55,237 nucleotides of DNA from an uncultured Eubacteriales bacterium (lineage in GTDB: Bacteria; Bacillota; Clostridia; Lachnospirales; CAG-274), in the NCBI GenBank assembly GCA_905201505.1, contig CAJKOJ010000003.1:1-55237 (forward strand), in the 5' to 3' direction. Both the position numbers and the translations under genes were made by a program. Below, piece after piece: positions 7,509 to 16,015 of this stretch. Within the stretch, counting starts at the first letter, position 1, and each line of letters opens with the position of its first letter. Under the pieces are notes generated by a model that saw nothing but the letters and a program-made list of their open reading frames with translations, searched no databases and was not told the DNA's origin.

Positions 7509-9392
7509 ATGTGCGGTTTTTGTGGTTTTACGGGAAACCTTGAAAATAGAGAAAATGTCATTGAAAATATGATGAATAAAATTATACACAGAGGTCCTGA
7601 CAGCGGTGGTGTACATTCTGATGAAAAAGTGACTTTAGGCTTCAGACGTCTTAGTATCATTGGTCTTGAGGACGGATCACAGCCTATTTATAATGAGGAC
7701 AAGTCTGTAGTTATTGTATTTAACGGTGAAATATATAATTATCAAATACTTAAAGATGACCTTATTGCAAAGGGGCATACATTTTATACTCATGCAGATA
7801 CGGAGGTACTTGTTCATTTGTATGAGGAAAAGGGCGAGGATATGCTCAATGATTTAAGGGGTATGTTTGCTTTTACAATATATGATATGAATGAAAATAA
7901 ACTCTTTGCTGCAAGAGATTATTTTGGTATTAAGCCATATTACTACGCACAGGTAGACGGTGAATTGCTTTTTGGTTCAGAGATAAAAAGCTTTTTGCCT
8001 TACCCTAAATTTGAAAAAGAGGTTAATACCCTTGCTTTGGAAAATTACCTCACTTTTCAGTATTCAGTCCTTGATGAGACATTCTTTAAGGGAGTATATA
8101 AACTGAAGCCTGCACACTATCTGATTTATAAAAACGGAGAACTTGAAATCAAGAGATATTGGCAGCCTAAATTTGAACCTGAAAAAGATATTGTTGCTGA
8201 TCCTGCAAACGGAAAAAAATTACAGGACGCTATTCAGGATGTTGAGGATGTTATGCTTGAATCTGTTGGTATGCATACTGTTGTCAGTGATGTTGAGGTT
8301 GGTTCCTTCCTTTCAAGCGGTGTTGATTCCAGCTTTGTTGCAGCAACATTTAGAAATGGTATGGACAAGGAAAGCGGTAAAACCTTTACAGTTGGTTTTG
8401 ACTATGAAAAGTATAATGAAATAGGATATGCACAGGAACTTTCAAAATATGTTGGAATAGAAAGCAATTCTAAAATAATATCAACAGATGAGTATTGGGA
8501 AAGTCTTCCTAAAGTTCAGTATCATATGGACGAGCCGTTGGCTGACCCTAGTGCTGTTGCTTTGTATTTTGTAAGTAAGCTTGCAAGAGAAAAGGTAAAG
8601 GTTGCATTGTCCGGTGAGGGTGCAGATGAATTTTTTGGCGGTTACAATATATATGAGGAGCCTATGGCACTTGCGCCTATGAAAATTTTACCTAAGCCTG
8701 TCAGGAAGGCTATTGCTAAAGTTGTTGGAGCTATACCTTTTAAGTTTAAAGGTAAAAATTATTTCAGACGTGCTGCCCTTGATGTAGAAGAAAGATTCTA
8801 CGGAAACGGAAATCAGATGTTTGGTAAAAAAGAAAGAGAAGAAATACTAAAGAATCCAAGCGGTAAGTATGACCACACTGAAATAACAAAGCCTTATTAT
8901 GACTTTTGTGAAAACCTTGATGATGTGACAAAGATGCAGTTTATTGATTTGAATTTGTGGATGGTAGGGGATATTCTGCTTAAAGCTGATAAAATGAGTA
9001 TGGCAAATTCACTTGAAGTTAGGGTTCCTTTCCTTGATAAAGAGGTTTTTAATGTAGCGAGAAAACTGCCTACAGATTACAGAGTGAACAGAAGAGCAAC
9101 AAAGTATGCTTTTAGAATGGCCAGTAAAAAGTATCTTCCTGAAGCGACTGCTACAAAGAAGAAACTTGGATTCCCTGTACCTATAAGAGTATGGCTGAAA
9201 GAGGACAAGTATTATAATATTATTAAAGAAGCCTTTACATCTCCTGCGGCAGAGAAATATTTTAATACTGATAAAATAATGAAGTATCTTGATGATCATA
9301 GGGCAGGAAAGGGAGATTACAGCCGTAAGGTATGGACTGTATATATGTTTCTTATATGGCACAAAAGATTTTTTGAGGACGAGGCGGCATAA
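7509..9392 (+). CDS. asnB: Asparagine synthase (glutamine-hydrolysing)
   Basis: AsnB converts aspartate, glutamine and ATP to asparagine and glutamate. The start is set at 7509, not at an in-frame ATG at 7494, because the class II amidotransferase nucleophile must be residue 2 (MCGFCGF) and GGAGG lies nine bases before it. The glutaminase domain spans about residues 1-190, with RGPDSGG and FNGEIYN. The synthetase domain shows the PP-loop-like SSGVDSSF and the SGEGADEFFGGY motif. Length is 627 residues, matching the Bacillus AsnB/AsnO group. It is transcribed alone. No hairpin terminator is seen before the HIT gene. Confidence 0.95.
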   Translation: MCGFCGFTGNLENRENVIENMMNKIIHRGPDSGGVHSDEKVTLGFRRLSIIGLEDGSQPIYNEDKSVVIVFNGEIYNYQILKDDLIAKGHTFYTHADTEVLVHLYEEKGEDMLNDLRGMFAFTIYDMNENKLFAARDYFGIKPYYYAQVDGELLFGSEIKSFLPYPKFEKEVNTLALENYLTFQYSVLDETFFKGVYKLKPAHYLIYKNGELEIKRYWQPKFEPEKDIVADPANGKKLQDAIQDVEDVMLESVGMHTVVSDVEVGSFLSSGVDSSFVAATFRNGMDKESGKTFTVGFDYEKYNEIGYAQELSKYVGIESNSKIISTDEYWESLPKVQYHMDEPLADPSAVALYFVSKLAREKVKVALSGEGADEFFGGYNIYEEPMALAPMKILPKPVRKAIAKVVGAIPFKFKGKNYFRRAALDVEERFYGNGNQMFGKKEREEILKNPSGKYDHTEITKPYYDFCENLDDVTKMQFIDLNLWMVGDILLKADKMSMANSLEVRVPFLDKEVFNVARKLPTDYRVNRRATKYAFRMASKKYLPEATATKKKLGFPVPIRVWLKEDKYYNIIKEAFTSPAAEKYFNTDKIMKYLDDHRAGKGDYSRKVWTVYMFLIWHKRFFEDEAA

Positions 9393-9420
9393 AGTTATAT
9401 TGAGCGTAAAGTCACATATA

Positions 9421-9432
9421 GCTTAATTAAGC
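9421..9432 (+). promoter_or_regulatory. 12-bp perfect palindrome upstream of HIT gene
   Basis: GCTTAATTAAGC is a perfect palindrome 19 bases before a TATAAT at 9451-9456. It could be an operator, but AT-rich palindromes of this size also occur by chance. Confidence 0.3.
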
Positions 9433-9475
9433 AATAAACTATATTTTGATTATAATTTTAAAGGAGGAAATAAAA

Positions 9476-9883
9476 ATGGATTGTATATTTTGTAAAATAG
9501 CTAAAGGCGAAATTCCGTCAACTACTGTGTATGAGGATGATGATTTTAAGGTAATACTTGATATTAATCCTGCAAATATAGGACACAGCCTTGTTATATG
9601 CAAGCATCACTATGCAAATATATTTGAGATGCCTGAGGACCTTACTGCAAAGGCTTTTGTTGTGGCTAAAAGAGTTGCTGCAGCTGTTGAAAAGGCAACT
9701 GCCTGTGATGGTATAAATATATTGCAGAACAATGGTGAAATTGCAGGACAGACCGTTTTCCATTTCCATATTCATATATTGCCTAGATTAAAGGGCGACC
9801 TCGTTAATATTCATTTTGGCGGGTTTAACGCTGAAGAGGACAGAATACAGCAAATCGGCGAAGAAATAAAGAAGAATTTATAA
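9476..9883 (+). CDS. HIT-family nucleotide hydrolase (Hint-like)
   Basis: A 135-residue histidine-triad protein, the kind that hydrolyses AMP-lysine, AMP-N-linked conjugates or dinucleoside polyphosphates. The active site HFHIHILPR gives the His-x-His-x-His motif. The N-terminus DCIFCKIAKGEIPS is the signature of the Hint branch, with two cysteines that may bind zinc together with downstream histidines. The start at 9476 has AAAGGAGG eight bases upstream. An upstream ATG (9446) lies before that ribosome site and is rejected. The physiological substrate cannot be told from sequence. Confidence 0.92.
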   Translation: MDCIFCKIAKGEIPSTTVYEDDDFKVILDINPANIGHSLVICKHHYANIFEMPEDLTAKAFVVAKRVAAAVEKATACDGINILQNNGEIAGQTVFHFHIHILPRLKGDLVNIHFGGFNAEEDRIQQIGEEIKKNL

Positions 9884-10039
9884 GTTAAATAGACATTTTT
9901 AGAAGCAGTTAGTTATATGTTTTAAGTTTAGGAAAGTTTTGGTGAGCATAACAGTTGAAATGAACTTCAGATGATATAACAGCTAAAAGAAAATGGGAGT
10001 AAATTCACAATTTCTGAAATATAAGTTTATATAATATAG

Positions 10040-10077
10040 ATAAGAGCAGCTTGCTTATATAGCATAGCTGCTCTTAT
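10040..10077. terminator. Bidirectional hairpin between HIT gene and gntR
   Basis: A perfect 12-bp stem (10040-10051 with 10066-10077) lies between convergent genes. The T tract is modest on both sides. The bases from 9884 to 10039 hold no gene I can see. Confidence 0.65.
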
Positions 10078-10080
10078 TTG

Positions 10081-10776
10081 TTATTTATCTCTTTCTCTGA
10101 TTAGTTCGTCAATTTTATATTTGTTATACAACATATGCATTGTCATTGCATGTTTAGCGTCTGTTGAATTGTGTCGAGCAATAGCATTTGCAATAGTTCT
10201 GTGGGTGGTTATAGTTTCTTCTCTGAGCTGACGTGCAGTAATATTTGCAAACACAGCAACGGAGGTATCTATAATTGGTATAAGTTTTTCTATTACATCA
10301 TTTCCTGTACAGCGAGCAATTGCTTCATGAAATTTTACATCTTCAAGCATATGGTTTTCACCATTTTTAATCATTTCTTCAACTTTGTCACATCGTTTTA
10401 TTATTTCTGCTATATCTTTTTCTGTTGCCATATTTGCTGCCATAGCAGCTATTTCAGGCTCAAGTATAATTCTAACTTGAAGCAAATCTCCTGCAAGTTT
10501 GTGCTTGTCTTTAGTGAAAGCAAGACCTAAAGGGTCATCACTTACTCCTGTATTGTCAGCTATATAAGTTCCTGCTCCTCGTCTGATGACTAACACATTT
10601 CTGCTGACAAGTATACGAACAGCCTCGCGTATTGTGCTTCTTCCTACACCTAAAATTTCTCCCAGTTCAAATTCGTTGGGAATTTTATCATCAACCTGTA
10701 AATTGTTTTCAATTATGTATTTGGTTATTTTGTCCGCCGTTTGTTCCGGCAAGGTTTTATTATCATTTGTAAACAT
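10081..10776 (-). CDS. GntR/FadR-family repressor with FCD domain
   Basis: A 231-residue regulator: an N-terminal winged helix (about residues 8-75, with PNEFELGEILGVGRSTIREA) and an all-alpha FCD effector domain, in which FHEAIARCTGND carries one of the metal- or ligand-binding histidines. FCD regulators typically sense sugar acids or other carboxylates. It is the last gene of the dehydratase-permease-regulator set but has its own promoter (10800-10828). A near-copy of the palindrome found at the dehydratase promoter stands just upstream of that -35 box. It therefore very likely controls the locus and itself (inference). AAGGCGGTGA precedes the start. Confidence 0.88.
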   Translation of the reverse strand: MFTNDNKTLPEQTADKITKYIIENNLQVDDKIPNEFELGEILGVGRSTIREAVRILVSRNVLVIRRGAGTYIADNTGVSDDPLGLAFTKDKHKLAGDLLQVRIILEPEIAAMAANMATEKDIAEIIKRCDKVEEMIKNGENHMLEDVKFHEAIARCTGNDVIEKLIPIIDTSVAVFANITARQLREETITTHRTIANAIARHNSTDAKHAMTMHMLYNKYKIDELIRERDK

Positions 10777-10799
10777 AAATTGTCACCGCCTTATAAATA

Positions 10800-10828
10800 A
10801 TTATAAAAGTTTTTTAAAATAAAATCAA
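10800..10828 (-). promoter_or_regulatory. Promoter of the GntR-family gene
   Basis: On the minus strand TTGATT (10823-10828) and TATAAT (10800-10805) with exactly 17 bases between, 24 bases before the start codon. Confidence 0.82.
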
Positions 10829-10834
10829 CTAAAT

Positions 10835-10845
10835 TCATCAGATGT
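10835..10845. promoter_or_regulatory. Operator-like palindrome upstream of the GntR-family promoter
   Basis: TCATCAGATGT differs by one base from the ACATCAGATGT seen three times before the dehydratase gene. It lies six bases upstream of the -35 box, where a repressor or activator could act. Confidence 0.65.
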
Positions 10846-10852
10846 TTTAAAA

Positions 10853-10887
10853 CAAATAAGAGACAGTTTTTTTCTGTCTCTTATTTG
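10853..10887 (-). terminator. Terminator of gntP
   Basis: A 14-bp stem (10853-10866 with 10874-10887) with a 7-base T loop, starting 8 bases after the gntP stop on the minus strand. A T-rich stretch follows on that strand. Confidence 0.8.
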
Positions 10888-10894
10888 ACGGTAT

Positions 10895-12274
10895 TTATGC
10901 AAAAAATGATATAACAAGAGCTACTGCAAAACCGGAAACACCAACAATTGTTTCCATTATTGTCCACGATTTCAATGTGGTCTTTTCATCTATTTGCAAA
11001 AGTGATTTTACAAGCCAGAAGCCTGAATCATTAAAGTGTGAGCAAACTGTTGAGCCGCCTGCTACAGCAGCTGTACAACAAGCAAGATATAACGGTGAAA
11101 GCTCGCTTACACCCGGGATAGCAGCTACAATACCTGCTGCCATTGTCATTGCTACAGTTGCTGAACCTACTGATATTCTGACAAGTACTGCAATAATAAA
11201 TGCAACTACAACCATTGGCATTCCGCCGCTTGATACAAGATTACCTATGACATCGCCGAGACCTGAAGACTGAAGCATATATTTTAATACGCCGCCGCAG
11301 GCTGTTACAAGCAAAATCATTCCTGTTGGCTCAAGGGATTTTGTCATTACCTTTTCAAGTTCTTCTCTTGAATATCCGTGTTTAATGCCTAAAATTACCA
11401 TAGCAGCAATTGTTGCAATTGATAAAGCTACAAAAGGCTCGCCTAAAAATGTAAGCACAGGCATAATTGATGAATTCGGGATAAGTAAGTTTGCTACAGT
11501 TTTAGCAATAATAAGAACCAATGGTATAAATATTATACCTACTACTGTTCCAAAACTGGGTAGTTTAGATTCTTCATACTCCGGCATTTCAGCTACATTT
11601 GCTGGAATTGGTACGTTAATTTTGCTGCCTATGAATGAACCAAATACAGGACCTGCTAAAATCATAGCTACTGTACCGCATATAAGACCGACTATAATAA
11701 CATAGCTTAAGTCTACACCGAGAAGGCTGGCTACAAGTATTGGTCCCGGTGTCGGGGGTATAAATGCATGACCTACTGCAAGACCTGCTAAAAGAGGAAT
11801 AACATAATAAAGAGATGATCTTTTTGTGTTTTTAGCAAGGGCAAGAGCAAGAGGTATAAGAATAATAAGTCCTGCATCAAAAAATACCGGCATAGCAATA
11901 ACAAGACCTGTAATTCCAAGTGCCCATGCTGCCTTTTTTTCGCCAAACCATTTGACAAGTGTGGAAGCAATACGCTGTGCACCGCCTGAAATTTCAAGGA
12001 CTGCACCAAACATTGAGCCGAGACCTACAAGAAGGGCTATACTTTTAAGTGTGCTGCCTATGCCTTCGCCTACAGAATCAATTATTGTTTGTACGTCCAT
12101 ACCTGAAATTATACCTATAACACAGGCTGAAATAAGTATTGAAAGCATTGCATGAAGTTTAACGCCTATTATAAGTACCAATAATACAGCTAATCCTATC
12201 AGGGCCGCAGCAATAAGCTGACTTGTGGGTACGGCTGCTGCTGGTGTGCTTGTCAACAAAGCTAAATTTCCCAT
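10895..12274 (-). CDS. gntP: GntP-family gluconate/sugar-acid permease
   Basis: A 459-residue proton symporter of the GntP family with about 12-14 membrane segments, expected to import gluconate or a related sugar acid or hydroxy acid. Family features include the GHAFIPPTPGPI motif in the middle of the protein and the GSATVAMTMAAGI segment near the end. AAGGAGG stands before the start. It lies between the dehydratase and the regulator, all on the minus strand, which supports a shared catabolic role. The exact substrate cannot be read from the sequence, since fructuronate, glycerate and idonate carriers belong to the same family. Confidence 0.9.
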   Translation of the reverse strand: MGNLALLTSTPAAAVPTSQLIAAALIGLAVLLVLIIGVKLHAMLSILISACVIGIISGMDVQTIIDSVGEGIGSTLKSIALLVGLGSMFGAVLEISGGAQRIASTLVKWFGEKKAAWALGITGLVIAMPVFFDAGLIILIPLALALAKNTKRSSLYYVIPLLAGLAVGHAFIPPTPGPILVASLLGVDLSYVIIVGLICGTVAMILAGPVFGSFIGSKINVPIPANVAEMPEYEESKLPSFGTVVGIIFIPLVLIIAKTVANLLIPNSSIMPVLTFLGEPFVALSIATIAAMVILGIKHGYSREELEKVMTKSLEPTGMILLVTACGGVLKYMLQSSGLGDVIGNLVSSGGMPMVVVAFIIAVLVRISVGSATVAMTMAAGIVAAIPGVSELSPLYLACCTAAVAGGSTVCSHFNDSGFWLVKSLLQIDEKTTLKSWTIMETIVGVSGFAVALVISFFA

Positions 12275-12322
12275 AATGAAACCTCCTTTTGATTGTAAAT
12301 AGTTATATTTTATTATTTAAAT

Positions 12323-12375
12323 AGGCTGTGACAATGGGGAAAATAAGATTTATTTATATATTTATGTCACAGCCT
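12323..12375 (-). terminator. Hairpin between dehydratase and gntP
   Basis: An 11-bp stem (12323-12333 with 12365-12375) has a roughly 30-base loop. It follows the dehydratase stop on the minus strand and has no clean T tract there. It may reduce read-through or protect the upstream mRNA end rather than fully terminate. Confidence 0.5.
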
Positions 12376-12398
12376 TTTATGGGGGCAAGTAATGAGGT

Positions 12399-14117
12399 TT
12401 ATTCCATATATCCGCCTTTCATAGGTGATACTGCATGCTCAGAAAAAATCTTTAAAACTCCTGATTTATATTTTAATTCTTTAGGTGTCCAGTTTTTCTT
12501 TCTTTCTTCTAATATTTTATCTACTTCATCTAAAGGCAGTTTTTCTCCTTTAACACCAATAATTCTTAAAATTCTGTTTTTTATATCTATTTCTATTAAA
12601 TCGTCCTCTTCAATTAAGGCAATAGGACCGCCTTCAGCTGCTTCAGGTGAAATATGACCGATTGCAGGACCCTTTGATGCACCTGAAAATCTTCCGTCTG
12701 TAAGGAGTGCGATAGATCTGCTAAGTTCCTCATCAGATGAAATTGCCTCTGTTGTGTAGAACATTTCAGGCATACCGCTGCCTTTAGGTCCTTCATATCT
12801 TATAATAACAGCATCACCGGGCTTAATATCCTTGTGTATAACTGCTGCAATTGCATCCTCTTCACAGTCAAAAGGCTTTGCCTTAAGTATTGCATAGTGC
12901 ATTTCTTTTGGAACGGCACTGTGCTTTACAACTGAACCGTTTGGTGCAAGGTTGCCTTTTAATACGGCTATTGTGCCGTTTTTGCCTATGGGATTGTCTA
13001 TGCTTCTTATTATGTCTGTTCTTTTTAAGCCTGTTTTGGCTAAGAGTTCATCACAGTGTTCATAATACCCGTTATTTTTTAAATCTTCAAGATTTTCTCC
13101 CAATGTTTTGCCTGTAACAGTCATAACACTAAGGTCAAGTAAATCTTTTATCTCTTCCATTATTCTTGGAACACCGCCTGCATAATAGAAGTATTCAGCA
13201 GGCCATTTGCCCGCAGGTCTGATGTCTAAAAGGTAGTTTGCATCTGCATGAATTTTGTCAAAGGTTTCTCCGTCAATGTAATAGCCGAATTCATGAGCTA
13301 TTGCCGGAATATGCAAAAGTGAGTTGGTAGAACCTGAAATAGCTGCATGAATCTTAATTGCATTTTCAAAAGATGACATTGTTACAATGTCCTTTGCATT
13401 TATGCCCTTTGATGCAAGTTTTGCGGCTGTTTCCCCTGCTTTATAAGCCATTTTATGGAGGTCATCACATGTGGCCGGCATTAGTGCACTTCCCGGTATC
13501 ATAAGTCCTAATGCTTCAGCCATTATTTGCATTGTAGAGGCTGTTCCCATAAAAGAGCAGGCACCGCAGCTTGGGCAGGCATTGTGTTTATAATAAGTAA
13601 GTTTTTCTTCTGTAATTTCGCCTCTTTGACACATGGCACTATAAGCACCTATCTGTTCCAGTGTAAGAAGATCTGGACCTGCTTCCATTACTCCGCCTGT
13701 TATAACTACAGCTGGTATATTAAGTCTGCCTATAGCCATTAGATGTGCGGGAACTGCTTTGTCACAGCTTGCTACAAATACACCGCTGTCAAAAGTTGTG
13801 GCGTTGGCGTGAATTTCTATCATATTGCATATAGTATCTCTTGAAGCCAATGAATAATTAATACCGTCGTGACCTTGTGCCATACCGTCGCAAATATCTG
13901 TTGCAAAGTATCTTGCGGCTTTAGCACCATTAGAGTTAATGCCTTTTACAGCCTGTTCAACCAAGCCTAAAAGATGTGCACTGCCAGGGTGGCTGTCGCC
14001 AAATGTGCTCTCTACAATTACCTGCGGCTTTTCAAGATCATCAACTGTCCACCCCATACCCATTCTCAATGGATCCATTTCAGGAGCTATTGCTCTTACT
14101 TTTTGACTTTTTAACAT
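12399..14117 (-). CDS. IlvD/Edd-family dehydratase, probably sugar-acid specific
   Basis: A 572-residue iron-sulfur dehydratase. The three expected cluster cysteines are visible: in DICDGMAQGH, in ASCDKAVPAH and in CPSCGACSFMG. The C-terminal half keeps LTDGRFSGASKG. IlvD makes branched-chain keto acids, while close relatives dehydrate gluconate, xylonate or other aldonic acids. Here the gene is controlled by operator-like palindromes and followed by a GntP permease and a GntR/FCD regulator, with no other ilv genes. A sugar-acid dehydratase is therefore more likely than IlvD (inference). No KDG kinase or aldolase lies in the window. AAGGAGG precedes the start. Confidence 0.82.
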   Translation of the reverse strand: MLKSQKVRAIAPEMDPLRMGMGWTVDDLEKPQVIVESTFGDSHPGSAHLLGLVEQAVKGINSNGAKAARYFATDICDGMAQGHDGINYSLASRDTICNMIEIHANATTFDSGVFVASCDKAVPAHLMAIGRLNIPAVVITGGVMEAGPDLLTLEQIGAYSAMCQRGEITEEKLTYYKHNACPSCGACSFMGTASTMQIMAEALGLMIPGSALMPATCDDLHKMAYKAGETAAKLASKGINAKDIVTMSSFENAIKIHAAISGSTNSLLHIPAIAHEFGYYIDGETFDKIHADANYLLDIRPAGKWPAEYFYYAGGVPRIMEEIKDLLDLSVMTVTGKTLGENLEDLKNNGYYEHCDELLAKTGLKRTDIIRSIDNPIGKNGTIAVLKGNLAPNGSVVKHSAVPKEMHYAILKAKPFDCEEDAIAAVIHKDIKPGDAVIIRYEGPKGSGMPEMFYTTEAISSDEELSRSIALLTDGRFSGASKGPAIGHISPEAAEGGPIALIEEDDLIEIDIKNRILRIIGVKGEKLPLDEVDKILEERKKNWTPKELKYKSGVLKIFSEHAVSPMKGGYME

Positions 14118-14153
14118 AAATATTCCTCCTTAAATGATTTATACACTTGCATA

Positions 14154-14166
14154 TACATCAGATGTA
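14154..14166. promoter_or_regulatory. Operator O1 (downstream of dehydratase promoter)
   Basis: TACATCAGATGTA is a perfect 6-1-6 palindrome. It lies 37 bases before the dehydratase start and about 12 bases past the -10 box on the minus strand, close to the expected transcription start. Confidence 0.78.
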
Positions 14167-14178
14167 TTTCTTAGTTTT

Positions 14179-14207
14179 ATAGTAACACATCAGATGTATT
14201 TAGTCAA
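14179..14207 (-). promoter_or_regulatory. Promoter of the dehydratase locus
   Basis: On the minus strand TTGACT (14202-14207) and TACTAT (14179-14184) are spaced by exactly 17 bases. The spacer contains operator O2. Confidence 0.8.
14187..14197. promoter_or_regulatory. Operator O2 (inside the promoter spacer)
   Basis: ACATCAGATGT lies wholly between the -35 and -10 boxes of the dehydratase promoter. A bound repressor there would block RNA polymerase directly. Confidence 0.8.
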
Positions 14208-14262
14208 TATGTTATTTAATTTTTATTAAAAATGACTATTTTTGTGTGGATTAACAGCAATA

Positions 14263-14273
14263 ACATCTGATGT
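14263..14273. promoter_or_regulatory. Operator O3 (upstream site)
   Basis: ACATCTGATGT, the same palindrome read on the other strand, lies 76 bases from O2 centre to centre. It is between the dehydratase and DUF1015 promoters, so it could assist looping or touch the divergent gene. Confidence 0.7.
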
Positions 14274-14321
14274 TTTAGTGGAAGTTGCATAAAATTTGTT
14301 TGTTTGTGTTTTTAAAACAAA

Positions 14322-14331
14322 CCTGTACAGG
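14322..14331. promoter_or_regulatory. Palindrome upstream of DUF1015 promoter
   Basis: CCTGTACAGG is a perfect 10-bp palindrome, 24 bases upstream of the -35 box. It differs from the gnt-locus operators. Possible site for another regulator. Confidence 0.35.
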
Positions 14332-14355
14332 GTTAAAAATACAAAATAAATTTTG

Positions 14356-14384
14356 TTGACCCTATAATAATAAAATTGTATAAT
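14356..14384 (+). promoter_or_regulatory. Promoter of the DUF1015 gene
   Basis: TTGACC (14356-14361) and TATAAT (14379-14384), spacer 17 bases, 28 bases before the start codon. Confidence 0.82.
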
Positions 14385-14412
14385 AAAGAAAAAACTAAAG
14401 AAGGTGATGTTT

Positions 14413-15663
14413 ATGTCTATTGTAAGACCTTTTAGGGGTTACAGACCAACTAAAGAACTTTGTGAAAAGGTAGCAGCACTTCCTTATGATGTAATGACGT
14501 CAGAGGAAGCCAGGGAAATGGTTAAGGATAATCCATATTCTTTTCTGCATGTGGATAAGGCGGAAATAGATTTAAGCGAAGATATTGACCACTATTCAGA
14601 CGAAGTCTATGAAAAAGCTAAAGAAAATCTTTATTCAATGATAAATAAGGGAATATATTTACATGATGAAAAGCCTGTGTTTTACATTTATAAGCTGACT
14701 ATGAATAATAAAAGTCAGACAGGACTTGTTGCATGTACGTCAATTGATGAATATATTGAAAATAAAATTAAAAAGCATGAGCTGACAAGAGCTGATAAGG
14801 AGGAGGATAGAATACATCACGTTGATAGCTGTAATGCAAATACAGGTCCAATCTTCCTTACTTACAGAAGTAAAAAGAGTATAGATGAAATTGTTAATAA
14901 TTGGATTGGAAACAATTTACCTATATATGACTTTATATCAGATGACGGTATAGGCCATACAGTGTGGCTTGTAGATGATGAAGAAATTATAACAGCTATT
15001 ATTGAGGAGTTTAAAAGTGTTTCGGCACTCTATATTGCTGACGGACACCATAGAAATGCTTCAGCAGTAAAGGTGGGGCTTAAAAGAAGAAAGGAAAATC
15101 CGAATTACACAGGGGATGAAGAGTTTAATTATTATCTTTCTGTAATATTTCCTGACAGTCAGCTTTATATTATGGATTACAACAGAGTTGTAAGGGATCT
15201 GAACGGATACAGTCAGGAGGAATTTATAAATAAAATAAGTGAAAAATTTGAGATTTGCAAATACAAGGGTGATGGGTGCTGTAAGCCTTGTGAAAAGCAC
15301 AGTTTCGGTATGTATTTAAATAAACAGTGGTATATACTAAAAGCTAAGGATTTTGTTATAGATGAAAATGATTCTGTGGCATGTCTTGATGTATCCATAT
15401 TGCAAAAGGAACTTCTTTCTCCTGTTCTTGGAATAGGAGACCCCCGAACTGACCAAAGAATTGACTTTGTAGGCGGTATAAGGGGACTGAAAGAGCTTGA
15501 AAGACGAGTTGACAGCGGTGAGATGAAAGTTGCTTTTTCTATGTATCCAACTACTATGGAACAGCTTATGAATATTGCTGATGATAATAAGATTATGCCT
15601 CCGAAGTCTACATGGTTTGAACCTAAATTAAGAAGCGGAATTTTTGTGCATAAGCTTGATTGA
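14413..15663 (+). CDS. DUF1015 family protein
   Basis: A 416-residue soluble protein of the DUF1015 family, recognised by the N-terminal VRPFRGYRPT and the central ADGHHRNAS motif, with LPYDVMTSEE near residue 25. No biochemical role can be given from sequence alone. In other anaerobes members are often found beside serine biosynthesis genes (general knowledge, from memory). No such genes occur here. The start at 14413 follows AGAAGGTGA. An in-frame GTG at 14404 lies inside that ribosome site and is rejected. It is transcribed alone, divergent from the dehydratase locus, and ends at a hairpin terminator. Confidence 0.85.
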   Translation: MSIVRPFRGYRPTKELCEKVAALPYDVMTSEEAREMVKDNPYSFLHVDKAEIDLSEDIDHYSDEVYEKAKENLYSMINKGIYLHDEKPVFYIYKLTMNNKSQTGLVACTSIDEYIENKIKKHELTRADKEEDRIHHVDSCNANTGPIFLTYRSKKSIDEIVNNWIGNNLPIYDFISDDGIGHTVWLVDDEEIITAIIEEFKSVSALYIADGHHRNASAVKVGLKRRKENPNYTGDEEFNYYLSVIFPDSQLYIMDYNRVVRDLNGYSQEEFINKISEKFEICKYKGDGCCKPCEKHSFGMYLNKQWYILKAKDFVIDENDSVACLDVSILQKELLSPVLGIGDPRTDQRIDFVGGIRGLKELERRVDSGEMKVAFSMYPTTMEQLMNIADDNKIMPPKSTWFEPKLRSGIFVHKLD

Positions 15664-15682
15664 CAATTATTGCGAAACTTAT

Positions 15683-15720
15683 AAAGATATTACTGCACAG
15701 CCGGTAGTATCTTTATTTTT
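15683..15720 (+). terminator. Terminator after the DUF1015 gene
   Basis: A 13-bp stem with wobble pairs (15683-15695 with 15702-15714) is followed by a TATTTTT tract. Confidence 0.75.
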
Positions 15721-15933
15721 ATTAATCAGATTTTTGTGAACATTAAATAAACTTTTGGGGTACACGTGGTTATGAAGGGCAGTCCTGACAGGCGGAATTG
15801 ACTGTATATATACAATGTATTTATATATCTGTCGGATTTGTCTGATAAATTGTTTAATTAACTGTAATTTTTGACTGATATGGGACAGAATGTTTCAAAA
15901 ATATTAAGAATAAGGAAAAAACTAAATTTACTA
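15721..15933. other. Gene-free stretch before secA
   Basis: I see no open reading frame with a ribosome site on either strand and no strong hairpin. The GC-richer part around 15755-15800 does not translate into anything I recognise. It may be the remains of an older gene or untranslated sequence. Confidence 0.5.
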
Positions 15934-15963
15934 TTGCATAAGCAGGGGTAAATCTGTTATTAT
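15934..15963 (+). promoter_or_regulatory. Possible promoter of secA
   Basis: TTGCAT (15934-15939) and TATTAT (15958-15963) with an 18-base spacer. This gives a leader of about 45 bases. Confidence 0.5.
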
Positions 15964-16015
15964 ATAAAATAGTATATTATTGAAACAAACCTAAAAGAAT
16001 ATGAGGTGTAGATAA

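Noticed and set aside
12399..14117. Firm assignment as ilvD of branched-chain amino acid synthesis
   Set aside because: Neighbours and operators point to sugar-acid use, so only the family is named.
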